A stretch of 64,000 nucleotides of DNA from the NCBI GenBank assembly GCA_017402845.1, contig JAFPLH010000079.1, forward strand, positions 29,918 to 93,917, read 5' to 3'. The position numbers were made by a program, and so were the translations under genes. How positions within the stretch are numbered: the first letter of the stretch is position 1; every line of letters begins with the position of its first letter. Below, piece by piece: positions 52,473 through 60,829 of the stretch. Source of the DNA: Clostridia bacterium. Lineage in GTDB: Bacteria > Bacillota > Clostridia > Oscillospirales > Acutalibacteraceae. The notes under the pieces were generated by a model. The model made no database searches. It saw nothing but the letters and a program-made list of their open reading frames with translations, and was not told the origin of the DNA.

Positions 52473-54824
52473 GTGAGATGTATGTATTGTATGGGGGAAT
52501 ATGATGAAGATATTGATGTAATATGCCCCTATTGCGGCAACGACGTTGTTGACATAATTAACGATAGCACCTGCTTACAGGCAGGCACTGTTCTTAAGCA
52601 CAGATATGTATTGGGCAGAGTCCTTGGCGACGGCGGATTCGGCATTACATATATGGGATTTGACAAAGCGTTAAAAAGAAAAGTTGCCGTTAAAGAGTTT
52701 TTCCCTAACGAATGTGTAACAAGACAAAAAGGAGAAACAGAAGTAACACCTCTCAGCGGCGAACGAGGCGAAAGATATGCAAGCGGTTTAAAAAGCTTTC
52801 AAGAAGAAGCTCAGAGGCTCGCCAACTTAGGATCAGTAGACGGTGTTGTTAATGTATTTGATGTTTTTGCAGCTAACGGCACAGCATACATTGTTATGGA
52901 GTATCTCAGCGGAGATACCGTTGCTCAAATGGTAGAAAAGAGTCATATGCTCGGCTTTGGCAAAACAATGAATATCATAGTGCCGGTACTTCGCAGCTTG
53001 ATTAAAATTCATAAAGCAGGTATTATTCACAGAGATGTTTCTCCGCAGAATATAATTCGTACCCGTGAAGGTAAGATCGTACTTATAGACTTCGGTGCAG
53101 CGAGATCAAACGCCTTTACGGTATCAAAAAGCAGTATGTCTGTTGTACTTAAACAAGGCTATTCACCCATTGAACAGTACGACAACAAGCTAAAGCAAGA
53201 TACTTATACAGATGTATATGCAGTTGCGGCAACTTTGTATTATATGCTTACGGGAATAACTCCCGATTTTGCAAACTCAAGACTTCTTGATGATAATTTA
53301 CCGCCCGTATCGCAGCTTCGCAGCGACTTACCCAAAGAGCTTGACGATATTTTATCTCATGCCCTTGCTGTACGACCTGAGGACAGAACACAAACTGTTC
53401 AGGAGCTGCTTGACCAGATAATGACGCTGAAAGACTTTAAGCGTGATCCAAACAAAAAAAAGCCAACAAAACCAGACAAAGCTGTTACTCAGACAGTTTC
53501 AAAAAAGCAGTGGAAATCTTATGTAGAAAAAGCCCCTGTAACAACCTTTGATCCCGAAGAACGAGAATATCAGCCTAAGGTTATAACGATAAATCGCCCC
53601 ACAAATACATCTACCACATCTAAACCTATAACGTCACGTTCCGTCACTGCTCCCCCACAGCCGGAGCCGGAAGAAGAACCAAAAAAAGTAAATGTTCCTC
53701 TTATTGTAGGTATATTCGTAGCGTTGATAGTATTAAGCGCTCTGCTTACCGTAGGTTATCTTGATAAACGTGATAATATGACAGTACCCAATTTTATCGG
53801 ACAAAACATTGACGGTATTTTGACAAACTCTGAATATGCCTTTGATTTTGAAGTAGTAAATATTTACAATCCAAATACTGATCTTGACATTGTTATATCT
53901 CAGTCGCCTATTTCGAGTTCACGTCACGTTAAAAAGGATTCTCACGTTCGTTTAACTGTAAACAGCCTTAACACTGAGGTTACTATTCCCGTTATGACCA
54001 AGATGTCACAAACGGTTGCACAATCAACACTTGAATCACTTTATCTTGAAGGCGATTTCGTTGTCATACATGACGATAATTTTGACGAAGGTACTGTAAT
54101 ACGAACAGAGCCGGTAAACGGTACAAAAGTAAATGTAAAATCCAAAGTAACCGTATACATTGCCGAAAACAGCGTTACTGTTCCGACAGTTGTCGGCAAA
54201 ACATACGAAGAAGCCTCAGAATTACTTGAAAAAGCAGGCTTGCATGTAGGTGAGATAACCTACGATTACAGCGAAGAATACGATACCGGATACATTATAA
54301 GCCAAGGCGCTGACAGCTCCATTAAGGTTGAAAAGGGCACATATATTTCCCTTGTAGTAAGCCAGGGACGCCCTTATGAAGTAACGCTCAGCGATTCAGT
54401 TGATCTATCTACACTCAAAGCGCCGTTTAAGATTATGGTTATGGCAGACGGTGAAGAAGAGTCGAGCAAAACTTTCTATTCTACTGTATTCAAAAACACA
54501 TATGACTTTGACGTTACTCGCTATAATACAAGAGGAGAAGTAACCGTTGAAGTATTTGTTGACGGTGAATTGTTCAGATCGTATATATTCGACTTCAAAA
54601 ACAACAACGTAACGTTAATGGAAGAATACGAGGTTTCAGCTCAAAAGAAAAAAGACAGCGACACTGATACATCATCAAAAACTACCTCGTCGAAAACAAC
54701 AAGCTCGACAGTATCATCAGAACCTGATGACACCGCACACAGCGAAGTACACGAGGAAAGCTCAAAACCTGCTGATACTTCATCAAACACATCATCTGAG
54801 ATATTTCCTTTACCGATAAATTGA
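52473..54824 (+). CDS. Zinc-ribbon Ser/Thr protein kinase with PASTA repeats
   Basis: 783 residues. N-terminal zinc ribbon (CMYC...CPYC, residues 3-22). Kinase domain about 38-315: glycine loop LGDGGFG, Lys in VAVKEFFP, HRDVSPQNI (catalytic Asp) and DFGAAR. Membrane helix about 408-430. Three PASTA repeats outside (about 432-510, 510-570, 570-635), then a beta domain and a Ser/Thr-rich tail. PASTA kinases sense peptidoglycan fragments and control growth and germination. The zinc ribbon and divergent DVSPQN loop set it apart from PrkC. GTG start after GGGAGGGAG. Confidence 0.88.
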   Translation: MRCMYCMGEYDEDIDVICPYCGNDVVDIINDSTCLQAGTVLKHRYVLGRVLGDGGFGITYMGFDKALKRKVAVKEFFPNECVTRQKGETEVTPLSGERGERYASGLKSFQEEAQRLANLGSVDGVVNVFDVFAANGTAYIVMEYLSGDTVAQMVEKSHMLGFGKTMNIIVPVLRSLIKIHKAGIIHRDVSPQNIIRTREGKIVLIDFGAARSNAFTVSKSSMSVVLKQGYSPIEQYDNKLKQDTYTDVYAVAATLYYMLTGITPDFANSRLLDDNLPPVSQLRSDLPKELDDILSHALAVRPEDRTQTVQELLDQIMTLKDFKRDPNKKKPTKPDKAVTQTVSKKQWKSYVEKAPVTTFDPEEREYQPKVITINRPTNTSTTSKPITSRSVTAPPQPEPEEEPKKVNVPLIVGIFVALIVLSALLTVGYLDKRDNMTVPNFIGQNIDGILTNSEYAFDFEVVNIYNPNTDLDIVISQSPISSSRHVKKDSHVRLTVNSLNTEVTIPVMTKMSQTVAQSTLESLYLEGDFVVIHDDNFDEGTVIRTEPVNGTKVNVKSKVTVYIAENSVTVPTVVGKTYEEASELLEKAGLHVGEITYDYSEEYDTGYIISQGADSSIKVEKGTYISLVVSQGRPYEVTLSDSVDLSTLKAPFKIMVMADGEEESSKTFYSTVFKNTYDFDVTRYNTRGEVTVEVFVDGELFRSYIFDFKNNNVTLMEEYEVSAQKKKDSDTDTSSKTTSSKTTSSTVSSEPDDTAHSEVHEESSKPADTSSNTSSEIFPLPIN

Positions 54825-54876
54825 AAAATCAATACCGTACATTGACCTTTACAGTCTTTGTACGGTATTGATTTTT
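54824..54876 (+). terminator. Terminator of the PASTA kinase gene
   Basis: An 18-bp stem beginning AAAAATCAATACCGTACA pairs perfectly with its complement 18 nt later, ending in TTTTT. Confidence 0.85.
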
Positions 54877-54897
54877 GGAAGAAAGATTTATATTTAT

Positions 54898-55060
54898 GGG
54901 CAGTTCTAAAAACCTAATGTCGTTCAGATGTGCCGTAGATTTAGTCGGCAGATTGTACAAGAAATCCGCAGGAATACTGACGTATTTCAAGGATTTATTG
55001 TGCAAGATGACGGCTGAAGATACGGTGCAGATGAGTGGCAAGAGGTTTTTAGAGGTGCCC
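54898..55060. mobile_element. Family B MITE-like element, intact copy
   Basis: 163 bp with terminal inverted repeats GGGCAGTTCTAAAAAC and the inverse of GGGCACCTCTAAAAAC. TTAT flanks both sides (54894-54897 and 55061-55064) as a target duplication. The interior is an imperfect palindrome. Confidence 0.88.
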
Positions 55061-55078
55061 TTATAATAGTGTAATTAT

Positions 55079-55912
55079 TCAAATACTTTCTTTATCGCTC
55101 ATCAGGTCCTTCGCTTTAATATCAGGGTGATGATAACGCTTTCTCTTGTCGGGCAAACAAAGGATCTTACTTATAAAAGTACCCAATTCTTTATATGCCT
55201 GCGGAGTCTGAAACTGAATCGCCTTTGTAGGACAGTAAGCAACACACGCATTACAGCCGTGACAGTTATGATTCCACACTGGATGACCGTTTTCCATAGT
55301 AATATTCTTATTCGGACAAACCTTCATACAAAGCCCGCATTTTTTGCATTTGTCGTTAGTATAAAAGCCTTTGTCGTACTCATGCTCTGCCGCAAGATAC
55401 GGTCCCATTGCACTGTTGTATCTTTTTCTTGACAGCCACCCCATATGAGGATATTTTCTCTGAGTTTTCGCTGCTATCTCTTTTGCGGTCTTATTCATCT
55501 GTTTTTCCATATATGGTATCATTATTTTTTCTGGCGGAAACGGCGGATATGCAATACACTGACTCGCAACACAATGAATAGCTTTTCCATAACTAAGCTT
55601 TGCGCCCTTTTCTTCAAGCAATCCGGCGACAGTTTCAAAGCATTTTCCGTGTACGGCTATGTATGTAGCTACCATAAAAATATATGCGTCTTTATTTACA
55701 GAAAGTTTTTTGATAAACTTTTTGAATGTTCCGGGAATATCCCACTCATAAACAGGACATACAAAACCGATAACATCAGCGTCATTTGCCGAAACTTCAT
55801 CGGGATCACACCGAACCGAAATAAGCTCTGCCCCACCTATTTCTTTTGCAATTTTTCTTGCCGTATAAAGACTGTTGCCTGTTCCACTGAAATAGTAAAT
55901 TTTAGCTTTCAT
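55079..55912 (-). CDS. EFR1 family ferredoxin with flavodoxin domain
   Basis: 277 residues. A flavodoxin-like domain (about 1-150; FSGTGNSLYTARKIA binds FMN phosphate) is fused to two 4Fe-4S clusters, CGLCMKVCP and CHGCNACVAYCP (about 190-230). It likely moves electrons between low-potential donors and unknown acceptors in the cytosol. It diverges from a TetR gene, with repeated operator-like motifs between, so TetR control is probable. Confidence 0.88.
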   Translation of the reverse strand: MKAKIYYFSGTGNSLYTARKIAKEIGGAELISVRCDPDEVSANDADVIGFVCPVYEWDIPGTFKKFIKKLSVNKDAYIFMVATYIAVHGKCFETVAGLLEEKGAKLSYGKAIHCVASQCIAYPPFPPEKIMIPYMEKQMNKTAKEIAAKTQRKYPHMGWLSRKRYNSAMGPYLAAEHEYDKGFYTNDKCKKCGLCMKVCPNKNITMENGHPVWNHNCHGCNACVAYCPTKAIQFQTPQAYKELGTFISKILCLPDKRKRYHHPDIKAKDLMSDKESI

Positions 55913-55982
55913 AATACTTTTCCTTCCGTAATAATACCGATATATGAATACAACACAAATATTTTAAAAACAAAACATTTTT

Positions 55983-56067
55983 TAATGTGTTACACTTGTT
56001 TCCTTATTGATATTATTATATAATAGTAAATAAATAAAATCAATGAATAAACACTAATGTGTCACAG
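55983..56067. promoter_or_regulatory. Candidate TetR operators between the EFR1 and TetR genes
   Basis: TAATGTGTTACAC (55983-55995) and TAATGTGTCACAG (56055-56067) are direct copies, each containing the near-palindrome GTGTNACAC. Divergent orientation of the two genes and the repeat spacing fit autoregulation by TetR. A further partial copy, TAATGTTAC, is near 56078. Confidence 0.5.
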
Positions 56068-56102
56068 ATTGACTAATAATGTTACCCTGAAAGGAAATAA
56101 GT

Positions 56103-56654
56103 ATGAATAATACAAACGGTAAAATAGCCGAACAGTCAAAGAAGAAAATTGCTGACGCTTTAATTCGTGTAATGGAGCAATACAGCTTTAAGGAGATCAC
56201 GATCACACAGCTTGGGCAGGAATCAAAGCTTTCAAGAAAAACGTTTTATCGACTGTTTCAAGACAAAGAAAGCGTACTGTCATATATATTTGAAAAGATG
56301 TACATTGACTGTCTTAAAGAAATAAAGTCAAAAGAGATAACACACTACTGGGATATAGTACAGTGTTATTTCGATTATTGGGGAAACCGTTCAGACTTGC
56401 TGATACTATTCAACCGTAACGGACTTTTACACGTATTGTTTGAGGGAGCGTATAAATACTCTGCGGAAATATTCATGCAGGTACGTTCACAAGAGTTGAT
56501 ACAGGAATACTCAGTCCCCCTCCCCTATCTTCTTGCTTACAGCGTCGGCGGTATACACAGTATGCTTATCAAGTGGATAGAAAACGGCATGGAGATTTCT
56601 TCTCACGAGCTTATAGACAGCTTAAAAACAGCTTTTAAGTCGGCGGAGATATAA
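56103..56654 (+). CDS. TetR/AcrR family transcriptional regulator
   Basis: 183 residues. The N-terminal helix-turn-helix (about 12-58) contains ITITQLGQESKLSRKTFYRLF, the TetR recognition pattern. The C-terminal ligand domain is helical and resembles the TetR_C_8-like domains of unknown ligand. It is divergent from the EFR1 ferredoxin gene and is its likely repressor. Confidence 0.88.
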   Translation: MNNTNGKIAEQSKKKIADALIRVMEQYSFKEITITQLGQESKLSRKTFYRLFQDKESVLSYIFEKMYIDCLKEIKSKEITHYWDIVQCYFDYWGNRSDLLILFNRNGLLHVLFEGAYKYSAEIFMQVRSQELIQEYSVPLPYLLAYSVGGIHSMLIKWIENGMEISSHELIDSLKTAFKSAEI

Positions 56655-56743
56655 GGATAAGAAGCAAAACCTTTCTACGGTTGGTTTTGGGTTGTATTTT
56701 TTTTCGAAATTATCAGCTTATTTATCGCAGCCGTAAAACCTAA

Positions 56744-56979
56744 GGAACCACTGAATAAATCACGTCCTGCGGACTGAGCACCCATCTCGCTTGCCTTTTT
56801 AGTCTCGCCTGCCGGCTCGGTCGGTGCTGTTGCCTTGCGGCAACGTCTGCCACCGGCAGACCGCACCGTCAAATTGTACTCAAATCACTTGAAATACGTC
56901 AGTATTCCGGCGTGATTTTCGCACAATTTGCCTGAAAAAATTCTAAGCGATACGGGCACTCGATTTAATCAGTGTTTCC
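56744..56979. mobile_element. Family A MITE-like element, expanded copy
   Basis: 236 bp; the same ends as the element at 4794-4964 and flanked by CTAA on both sides (56740-56743 and 56980-56983). It carries about 65 bp of extra internal sequence, made mostly of GC-rich hairpins (GTTGCC/GGCAAC), absent from the other copy. Confidence 0.85.
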
Positions 56980-57020
56980 CTAATCTTGATTTATGTATTA
57001 TAATTGATCTCAGTATAAAG

Positions 57021-57056
57021 AAAAGCTATGCGATAATCATTTCGCATAGCTTTTTT
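57021..57056 (+). terminator. Terminator-like hairpin
   Basis: AAAAGCTATGCGA pairs with TCGCATAGCTTTT, then a T-run. It may end transcripts from the TetR gene, which stops 367 bp upstream beyond the MITE. Confidence 0.7.
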
Positions 57057-57069
57057 AAAAATAAGTGAA

Positions 57070-57098
57070 TTGTAATTTGCAGTACACCGTGATATAAT
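57070..57098 (+). promoter_or_regulatory. Promoter of the broken antitoxin gene
   Basis: TTGTAA, 17 bp, TATAAT, 30 bp before the ATG. AAGGAG precedes the ATG, so expression signals are still intact. Confidence 0.75.
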
Positions 57099-57127
57099 AA
57101 TACAAAAAAGAAAAGGAGTTTTATATT

Positions 57128-57421
57128 ATGAAAGACGCAACGGTTAGTGTTCGCATTGACAGCGAATAAAAGGAACAGGCAGAAGCAATACTTAAACAAC
57201 TCGGCATTCCCGTATCGGTTTTAATAGATGCTATGTATCGACAAGTGGTTATTCAACAAGGTTTACCATTTGAGATAACTGCTAAACAAAGACCGAAAGC
57301 GCTTGATGAATATACAAAAGAACAACTATCGGAAAGATTTGAACACAGTTTCGCTCAAATCGAAAAAGGTGAATATTACCCTGTTGACGAAGTTTTTAAG
57401 GCATTAAAAAAAGGGCTGTAA
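57128..57421 (+). pseudogene. RelB/DinJ-like antitoxin with in-frame stop
   Basis: 98 codons with a TAA at codon 14. The frame reads MKDATVSVRIDSE, stop, KEQAEAILKQLGIPVSVLI and on to a typical RelB/DinJ C-terminus. The stop falls where family members usually have Leu (TTA to TAA would be a single change). The remaining 84 codons are free of stops, so the damage looks recent. No toxin gene follows; the next element is a terminator. A restart at the internal ATG at 57233 would lose the DNA-binding N-terminus. Confidence 0.75.
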
Positions 57422-57437
57422 CATTAGCCCTTTTTTG
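57406..57437 (+). terminator. Terminator of the antitoxin unit
   Basis: AAAAAAGGGCT pairs with AGCCCTTTTTT; the stem overlaps the last codons of the pseudogene. Confidence 0.8.
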
Positions 57438-57612
57438 TTTTGTTTATCATCATAATGACCTCAGCACGAAAAAATCAATTTTTACTATAAGCATTATACA
57501 TACAACGTCAAGCATATTCTACACATCTGTTATTATTTCAAATTTCCACTTTCAACTTTCCACTTTCCACTTTAAAATCTCAACTCTCAACTCTTAAAAC
57601 TAATAAAAAAGT

Positions 57613-57634
57613 GCTGCCGCATTTCTGCGACAGC
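57613..57634 (-). terminator. Terminator of the GGGtGRT operon
   Basis: GCTGTCGCA and TGCGGCAGC with a GAAA tetraloop, then ACTTTTTT on the minus strand. The interval 57438-57612 is non-coding and includes pyrimidine-rich repeats of CTTTCCA. Confidence 0.85.
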
Positions 57635-57671
57635 CGATTTTTTTATACAGTTTTATACTATAAAAGCAATA

Positions 57672-58670
57672 TTACTTCATAGCCTCTTCAACAGCAACTG
57701 CACATGCAACTGTTGCGCCAACCATCGGGTTGTTGCCCATTCCGATAAGGCCCATCATTTCAACGTGAGCCGGAACAGATGAAGAACCTGCAAACTGTGC
57801 GTCTGAGTGCATTCTGCCCATTGTGTCTGTCATACCGTAAGAAGCAGGGCCTGCTGCCATGTTATCGGGGTGAAGTGTTCTGCCTGTACCGCCGCCCGAA
57901 GCAACAGAGAAATATTTCTTGCCTGCGTCTGTACGCTCTTTCTTATATGTGCCTGCAACAGGATGCTGGAAACGTGTGGGGTTAGTTGAGTTACCTGTGA
58001 TAGATACGTCAACATTCTCTTTCCACATGATAGCAACGCCTTCTGTTACATCGTTAGCACCATAGCAATTAACCTTTGCTCTGAGTCCGTCAGAGTATGC
58101 CTTACGGAATACTTCTTTAACTTCGCCCTTATGATAATCCATCTCTGTTTCAACATAGGTAAAGCCGTTGATACGAGCAATGATCTGTGCAGCGTCTTTG
58201 CCCAAACCGTTGAGGATAACTCTCAAAGGCTTTTGTCTTACTTTGTTTGCCTTCTCAGCGATACCGATAGCGCCCTCTGCTGCTGCAAATGACTCGTGAC
58301 CTGCCAAGAATGCAAAGCACTCTGTATCTTCTTCGAGAAGCATTTTGCCGAGGTTGCCGTGACCTAAACCAACCTTACGCTGATCTGCAACAGAACCGGG
58401 AATACAGAAAGCCTGAAGTCCTTCACCGATAGCAGCAGCAGCGTCAGCAGCCTTTGTGCAGCCCTTCTTTATAGCAATAGCACAGCCTACTGTGTAAGCC
58501 CACTTAGCATTCTCAAAGCAGATAGGCTGAATGCTCTCAACGAGCTTATAAATATCAAGACCCTTTTCTTTGCAGATTTCAGCACATTCCTCAATGGAAT
58601 TTATGCCATACTCTTTAATAACATCAAGGATCTGCTTTTCTCTTCTGTCATAAGATTCAAATAATGCCAT
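57672..58670 (-). CDS. GGGtGRT family protein
   Basis: 332 residues. It contains VASGGGTGRTLHPDNMAAGP (about 255-274), the motif that names this conserved family of unknown function found in anaerobic Firmicutes. Cytosolic, with several cysteines. It follows the NifU-like gene by 14 bp, the usual partner arrangement, suggesting both act together, perhaps in iron-sulfur chemistry. Codon use suggests strong expression. Confidence 0.88.
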   Translation of the reverse strand: MALFESYDRREKQILDVIKEYGINSIEECAEICKEKGLDIYKLVESIQPICFENAKWAYTVGCAIAIKKGCTKAADAAAAIGEGLQAFCIPGSVADQRKVGLGHGNLGKMLLEEDTECFAFLAGHESFAAAEGAIGIAEKANKVRQKPLRVILNGLGKDAAQIIARINGFTYVETEMDYHKGEVKEVFRKAYSDGLRAKVNCYGANDVTEGVAIMWKENVDVSITGNSTNPTRFQHPVAGTYKKERTDAGKKYFSVASGGGTGRTLHPDNMAAGPASYGMTDTMGRMHSDAQFAGSSSVPAHVEMMGLIGMGNNPMVGATVACAVAVEEAMK

Positions 58671-58684
58671 TTTTCTGCTCCTCC

Positions 58685-59377
58685 TTATTCCTTTCTGGGA
58701 TCTACGATCTTAACTGCGTCTGCAACTCTGCCATACTGGCCCTGTGCTTTCTCAAAAGCCTTATTTGCATCGTCGCCTGCTTTGATGAAGTCCATCATCT
58801 TGCCGAAGTTTACAAACTTATAGCCGATGATCTCGTTATCTTCGTTAAGAGCAAGACCTGTAACATAACCGTCAGTCATTTCGAGGTAACGGGGGCCCTT
58901 TGCAAGCGTACCGTACATTGTACCAACCTGTGAACGCAATCCCTTACCGAGGTCCTCAAGACCTGCGCCTACTACAAGACCGTCCTCTGAGAATGCAGAC
59001 TGTGAACGGCCGTATACGATCTGTAAAAACAGCTCTCTCATAGCTGTGTTGATAGCGTCGCATACAAGGTCTGTATTCAATGCTTCAAGAATAGTTCTGC
59101 CGGGAAGAATTTCAGAAGCCATAGCTGCAGAGTGTGTCATACCCGAGCAGCCGATCGTCTCAACGAGAGCCTCTTGAATTACGCCTTCTTTAACATTAAG
59201 TGTAAGCTTACATGTACCCTGCTGAGGTGCACACCAGCCAATACCGTGTGTAAAGCCCGAAATATCTTTGATTTCCTTTGCCTTAACCCACTTTGCCTCC
59301 TCGGGAATAGGAGCAGCGCCGTGAGCAACGCCCTGTGCGATAGGGCACATTGTTTCAACTTCGTGCGAATAGATCAT
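58685..59377 (-). CDS. NifU-like iron-sulfur scaffold family protein
   Basis: 230 residues. Cysteines in GWCAPQQGTCKL (about 48-59) and ETIGCSGMTHSAAMA (about 73-87) resemble the cluster-binding sites of the IscU/NifU N-domain, but the protein is longer than IscU. Paired with the GGGtGRT gene. AAGGAG precedes the ATG. Confidence 0.8.
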   Translation of the reverse strand: MIYSHEVETMCPIAQGVAHGAAPIPEEAKWVKAKEIKDISGFTHGIGWCAPQQGTCKLTLNVKEGVIQEALVETIGCSGMTHSAAMASEILPGRTILEALNTDLVCDAINTAMRELFLQIVYGRSQSAFSEDGLVVGAGLEDLGKGLRSQVGTMYGTLAKGPRYLEMTDGYVTGLALNEDNEIIGYKFVNFGKMMDFIKAGDDANKAFEKAQGQYGRVADAVKIVDPRKE

Positions 59378-59572
59378 TGTTTAATACTCCTTTAGGTTAT
59401 TTGACAGACTTGTCCGCCTTTATAATATAATACTACATAACGCAAATCAAATCAAGAGTTTTTTATGTATTTTTTTATTACTGTAAACATTCAGATAAGC
59501 ATTGATTTTTCTGTCTGTCGGAAGTATAATCAAAAGCAGAGATATATTTGTTATAAGGGAGAACAGATCAGA

Positions 59573-60025
59573 GTGAGCAGGCTTAAAAAATTCACATTAA
59601 ATTGGTATGATGCGTTTCATTACTATTTCAGTCCGTCCGGTGTTTCGTCTATGCTTATTACCGGTAAGGATAAGCTTGAAATATACTTCGTTATAGAAGG
59701 TGAAAATTTTACGATAGATATTTCAGACTGTGAAGATGAATTTATAGACCAATTGGAAAAATGCGGAATAAAAGAATTGGACAATTGGTGTTTTGTAGAT
59801 ACATGGGTTTGTGACGGCGATAACTGGAGTTTAAGGATCACATACGATAATACCGAAATTTGTTCCGAAGGAATAAACGCATATCCAAAACCATTTTTTA
59901 ACTTAATGAAGCTTTTGCATGAGAAAGGCTTGCCTTTTATAGAGTATGAATCGTACACTTCCGAAAAAAGACAGATCGAAAAAGTGCCATTAGATCAAAA
60001 GTGGAGATCAAGCATTCTACCCTAA
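59573..60025 (+). CDS. Hypothetical protein
   Basis: 150 residues from a GTG at 59573 (AAGGGAG 11 bp upstream); the longer frame to 59465 has no start signal. Acidic, soluble, aromatic-rich, with motifs such as YDAFHYYFSPSG and DNWCFVDTWVCDGDNW. I do not recognise the family. It lies upstream of the C_GCAxxG_C_C gene on the same strand with a 40-bp gap. Confidence 0.6.
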   Translation: MSRLKKFTLNWYDAFHYYFSPSGVSSMLITGKDKLEIYFVIEGENFTIDISDCEDEFIDQLEKCGIKELDNWCFVDTWVCDGDNWSLRITYDNTEICSEGINAYPKPFFNLMKLLHEKGLPFIEYESYTSEKRQIEKVPLDQKWRSSILP

Positions 60026-60065
60026 ATAATTATAAATAATCAAATAACAGAAAGGTCCTGATAAT

Positions 60066-60542
60066 ATGTCATCACATTCCGATAAAGCCTGCGACTTATT
60101 TGCAGGCGGCTTTAACTGTGCTCAATCAGTGTTTGCAGCTTTTTGCGACGTAACCGAAATGGATAAAGAAACTGCACTTCGTCTTTCTTCAGGCTTTGGT
60201 GCAGGCATGGGCAGAATGCGCGAGGTATGCGGCGCATGCTCGGCTATGTTTATGATCGCCGGTTTGCTTTACGGTACAGGTGAGAATTTTACCTTTGACG
60301 AAAAAACGGAGCATTATAAGCGTATTCAGGAGCTTGCAAACCAATTCAAAGAAGTACACGGTACAATAGTTTGCAGAGAACTTCTCAAAGAACTAAAGGT
60401 GACAAACGATCCCACGCCCGAACAGCGTACAGAGAAATACTATAAAGTACGTCCATGTATAAAATTTGTTCGTACAGCTGCCGAGATACTTGACAAATTT
60501 ATTGCTGAAAATCCGATAAATAACAATAAAGGGCATCTCTAA
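60066..60542 (+). CDS. C_GCAxxG_C_C family redox protein with MITE-derived C-terminus
   Basis: 158 residues. The family cysteines are visible: FNCAQSVF (about 17), then VCGACSAMFMIAGLLYG (about 55-72) and two later cysteines, in REL and RPCIKF contexts. Such proteins are presumed redox proteins of unknown substrate. The gene runs into the terminal repeat of a family B element: the last three residues, Gly-His-Leu, and the TAA stop are read from the element. The original C-terminus is therefore altered. Confidence 0.85.
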   Translation: MSSHSDKACDLFAGGFNCAQSVFAAFCDVTEMDKETALRLSSGFGAGMGRMREVCGACSAMFMIAGLLYGTGENFTFDEKTEHYKRIQELANQFKEVHGTIVCRELLKELKVTNDPTPEQRTEKYYKVRPCIKFVRTAAEILDKFIAENPINNNKGHL

Positions 60543-60692
60543 AAACCTGCCGTCGTTCAGATGTGCCGTAGATTTAGTCGGCAGACGGCACTTTAAAATC
60601 GCCGTCATACTGACGTATGTCAAGATTTTTTGTGCAATATGACGGCTGAAGATACGGTGCAGATGGACGGCGTGAGGTTTTTAGAGGTGCCC
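60531..60692. mobile_element. Family B MITE-like element, intact copy in a gene 3' end
   Basis: 162 bp with terminal repeats GGGCATCTCTAAAAAC and the inverse of GGGCACCTCTAAAAAC, flanked by TAAA on both sides (60527-60530 and 60693-60696). The interior forms a long imperfect hairpin (CGTAGATTTAGTCGGCAG against ACGGCTGAAGATACGG). Confidence 0.9.
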
Positions 60693-60710
60693 TAAAGATT
60701 AAAAATGTAT

Positions 60711-60746
60711 ACGGCTATGTACAATATGATCTCATAGCCGTTTTTT
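60711..60746 (+). terminator. Terminator after the C_GCAxxG_C_C gene and MITE
   Basis: ACGGCTATG and CATAGCCGT with a 13-nt loop and six T. Confidence 0.85.
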
Positions 60747-60768
60747 ACATTAAATTTCTGATCTTCTC

Positions 60769-60797
60769 TTGATTATTGCAAACTGCTGTAATATAAT
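60769..60797 (+). promoter_or_regulatory. Promoter of guaA
   Basis: TTGATT, 17 bp, TATAAT, 33 bp upstream of the ATG. There is no room for a purine riboswitch. Confidence 0.75.
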
Positions 60798-60829
60798 AAA
60801 TCTATGTTTTGAAAAGAGGGGGAGTATCA

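Noticed and set aside
57539..57600. CTTTCCA-type repeats considered as a CRISPR-like or tandem repeat array
   Set aside because: Units are irregular and only 7-10 bases with no spacers; simple pyrimidine-rich low complexity.
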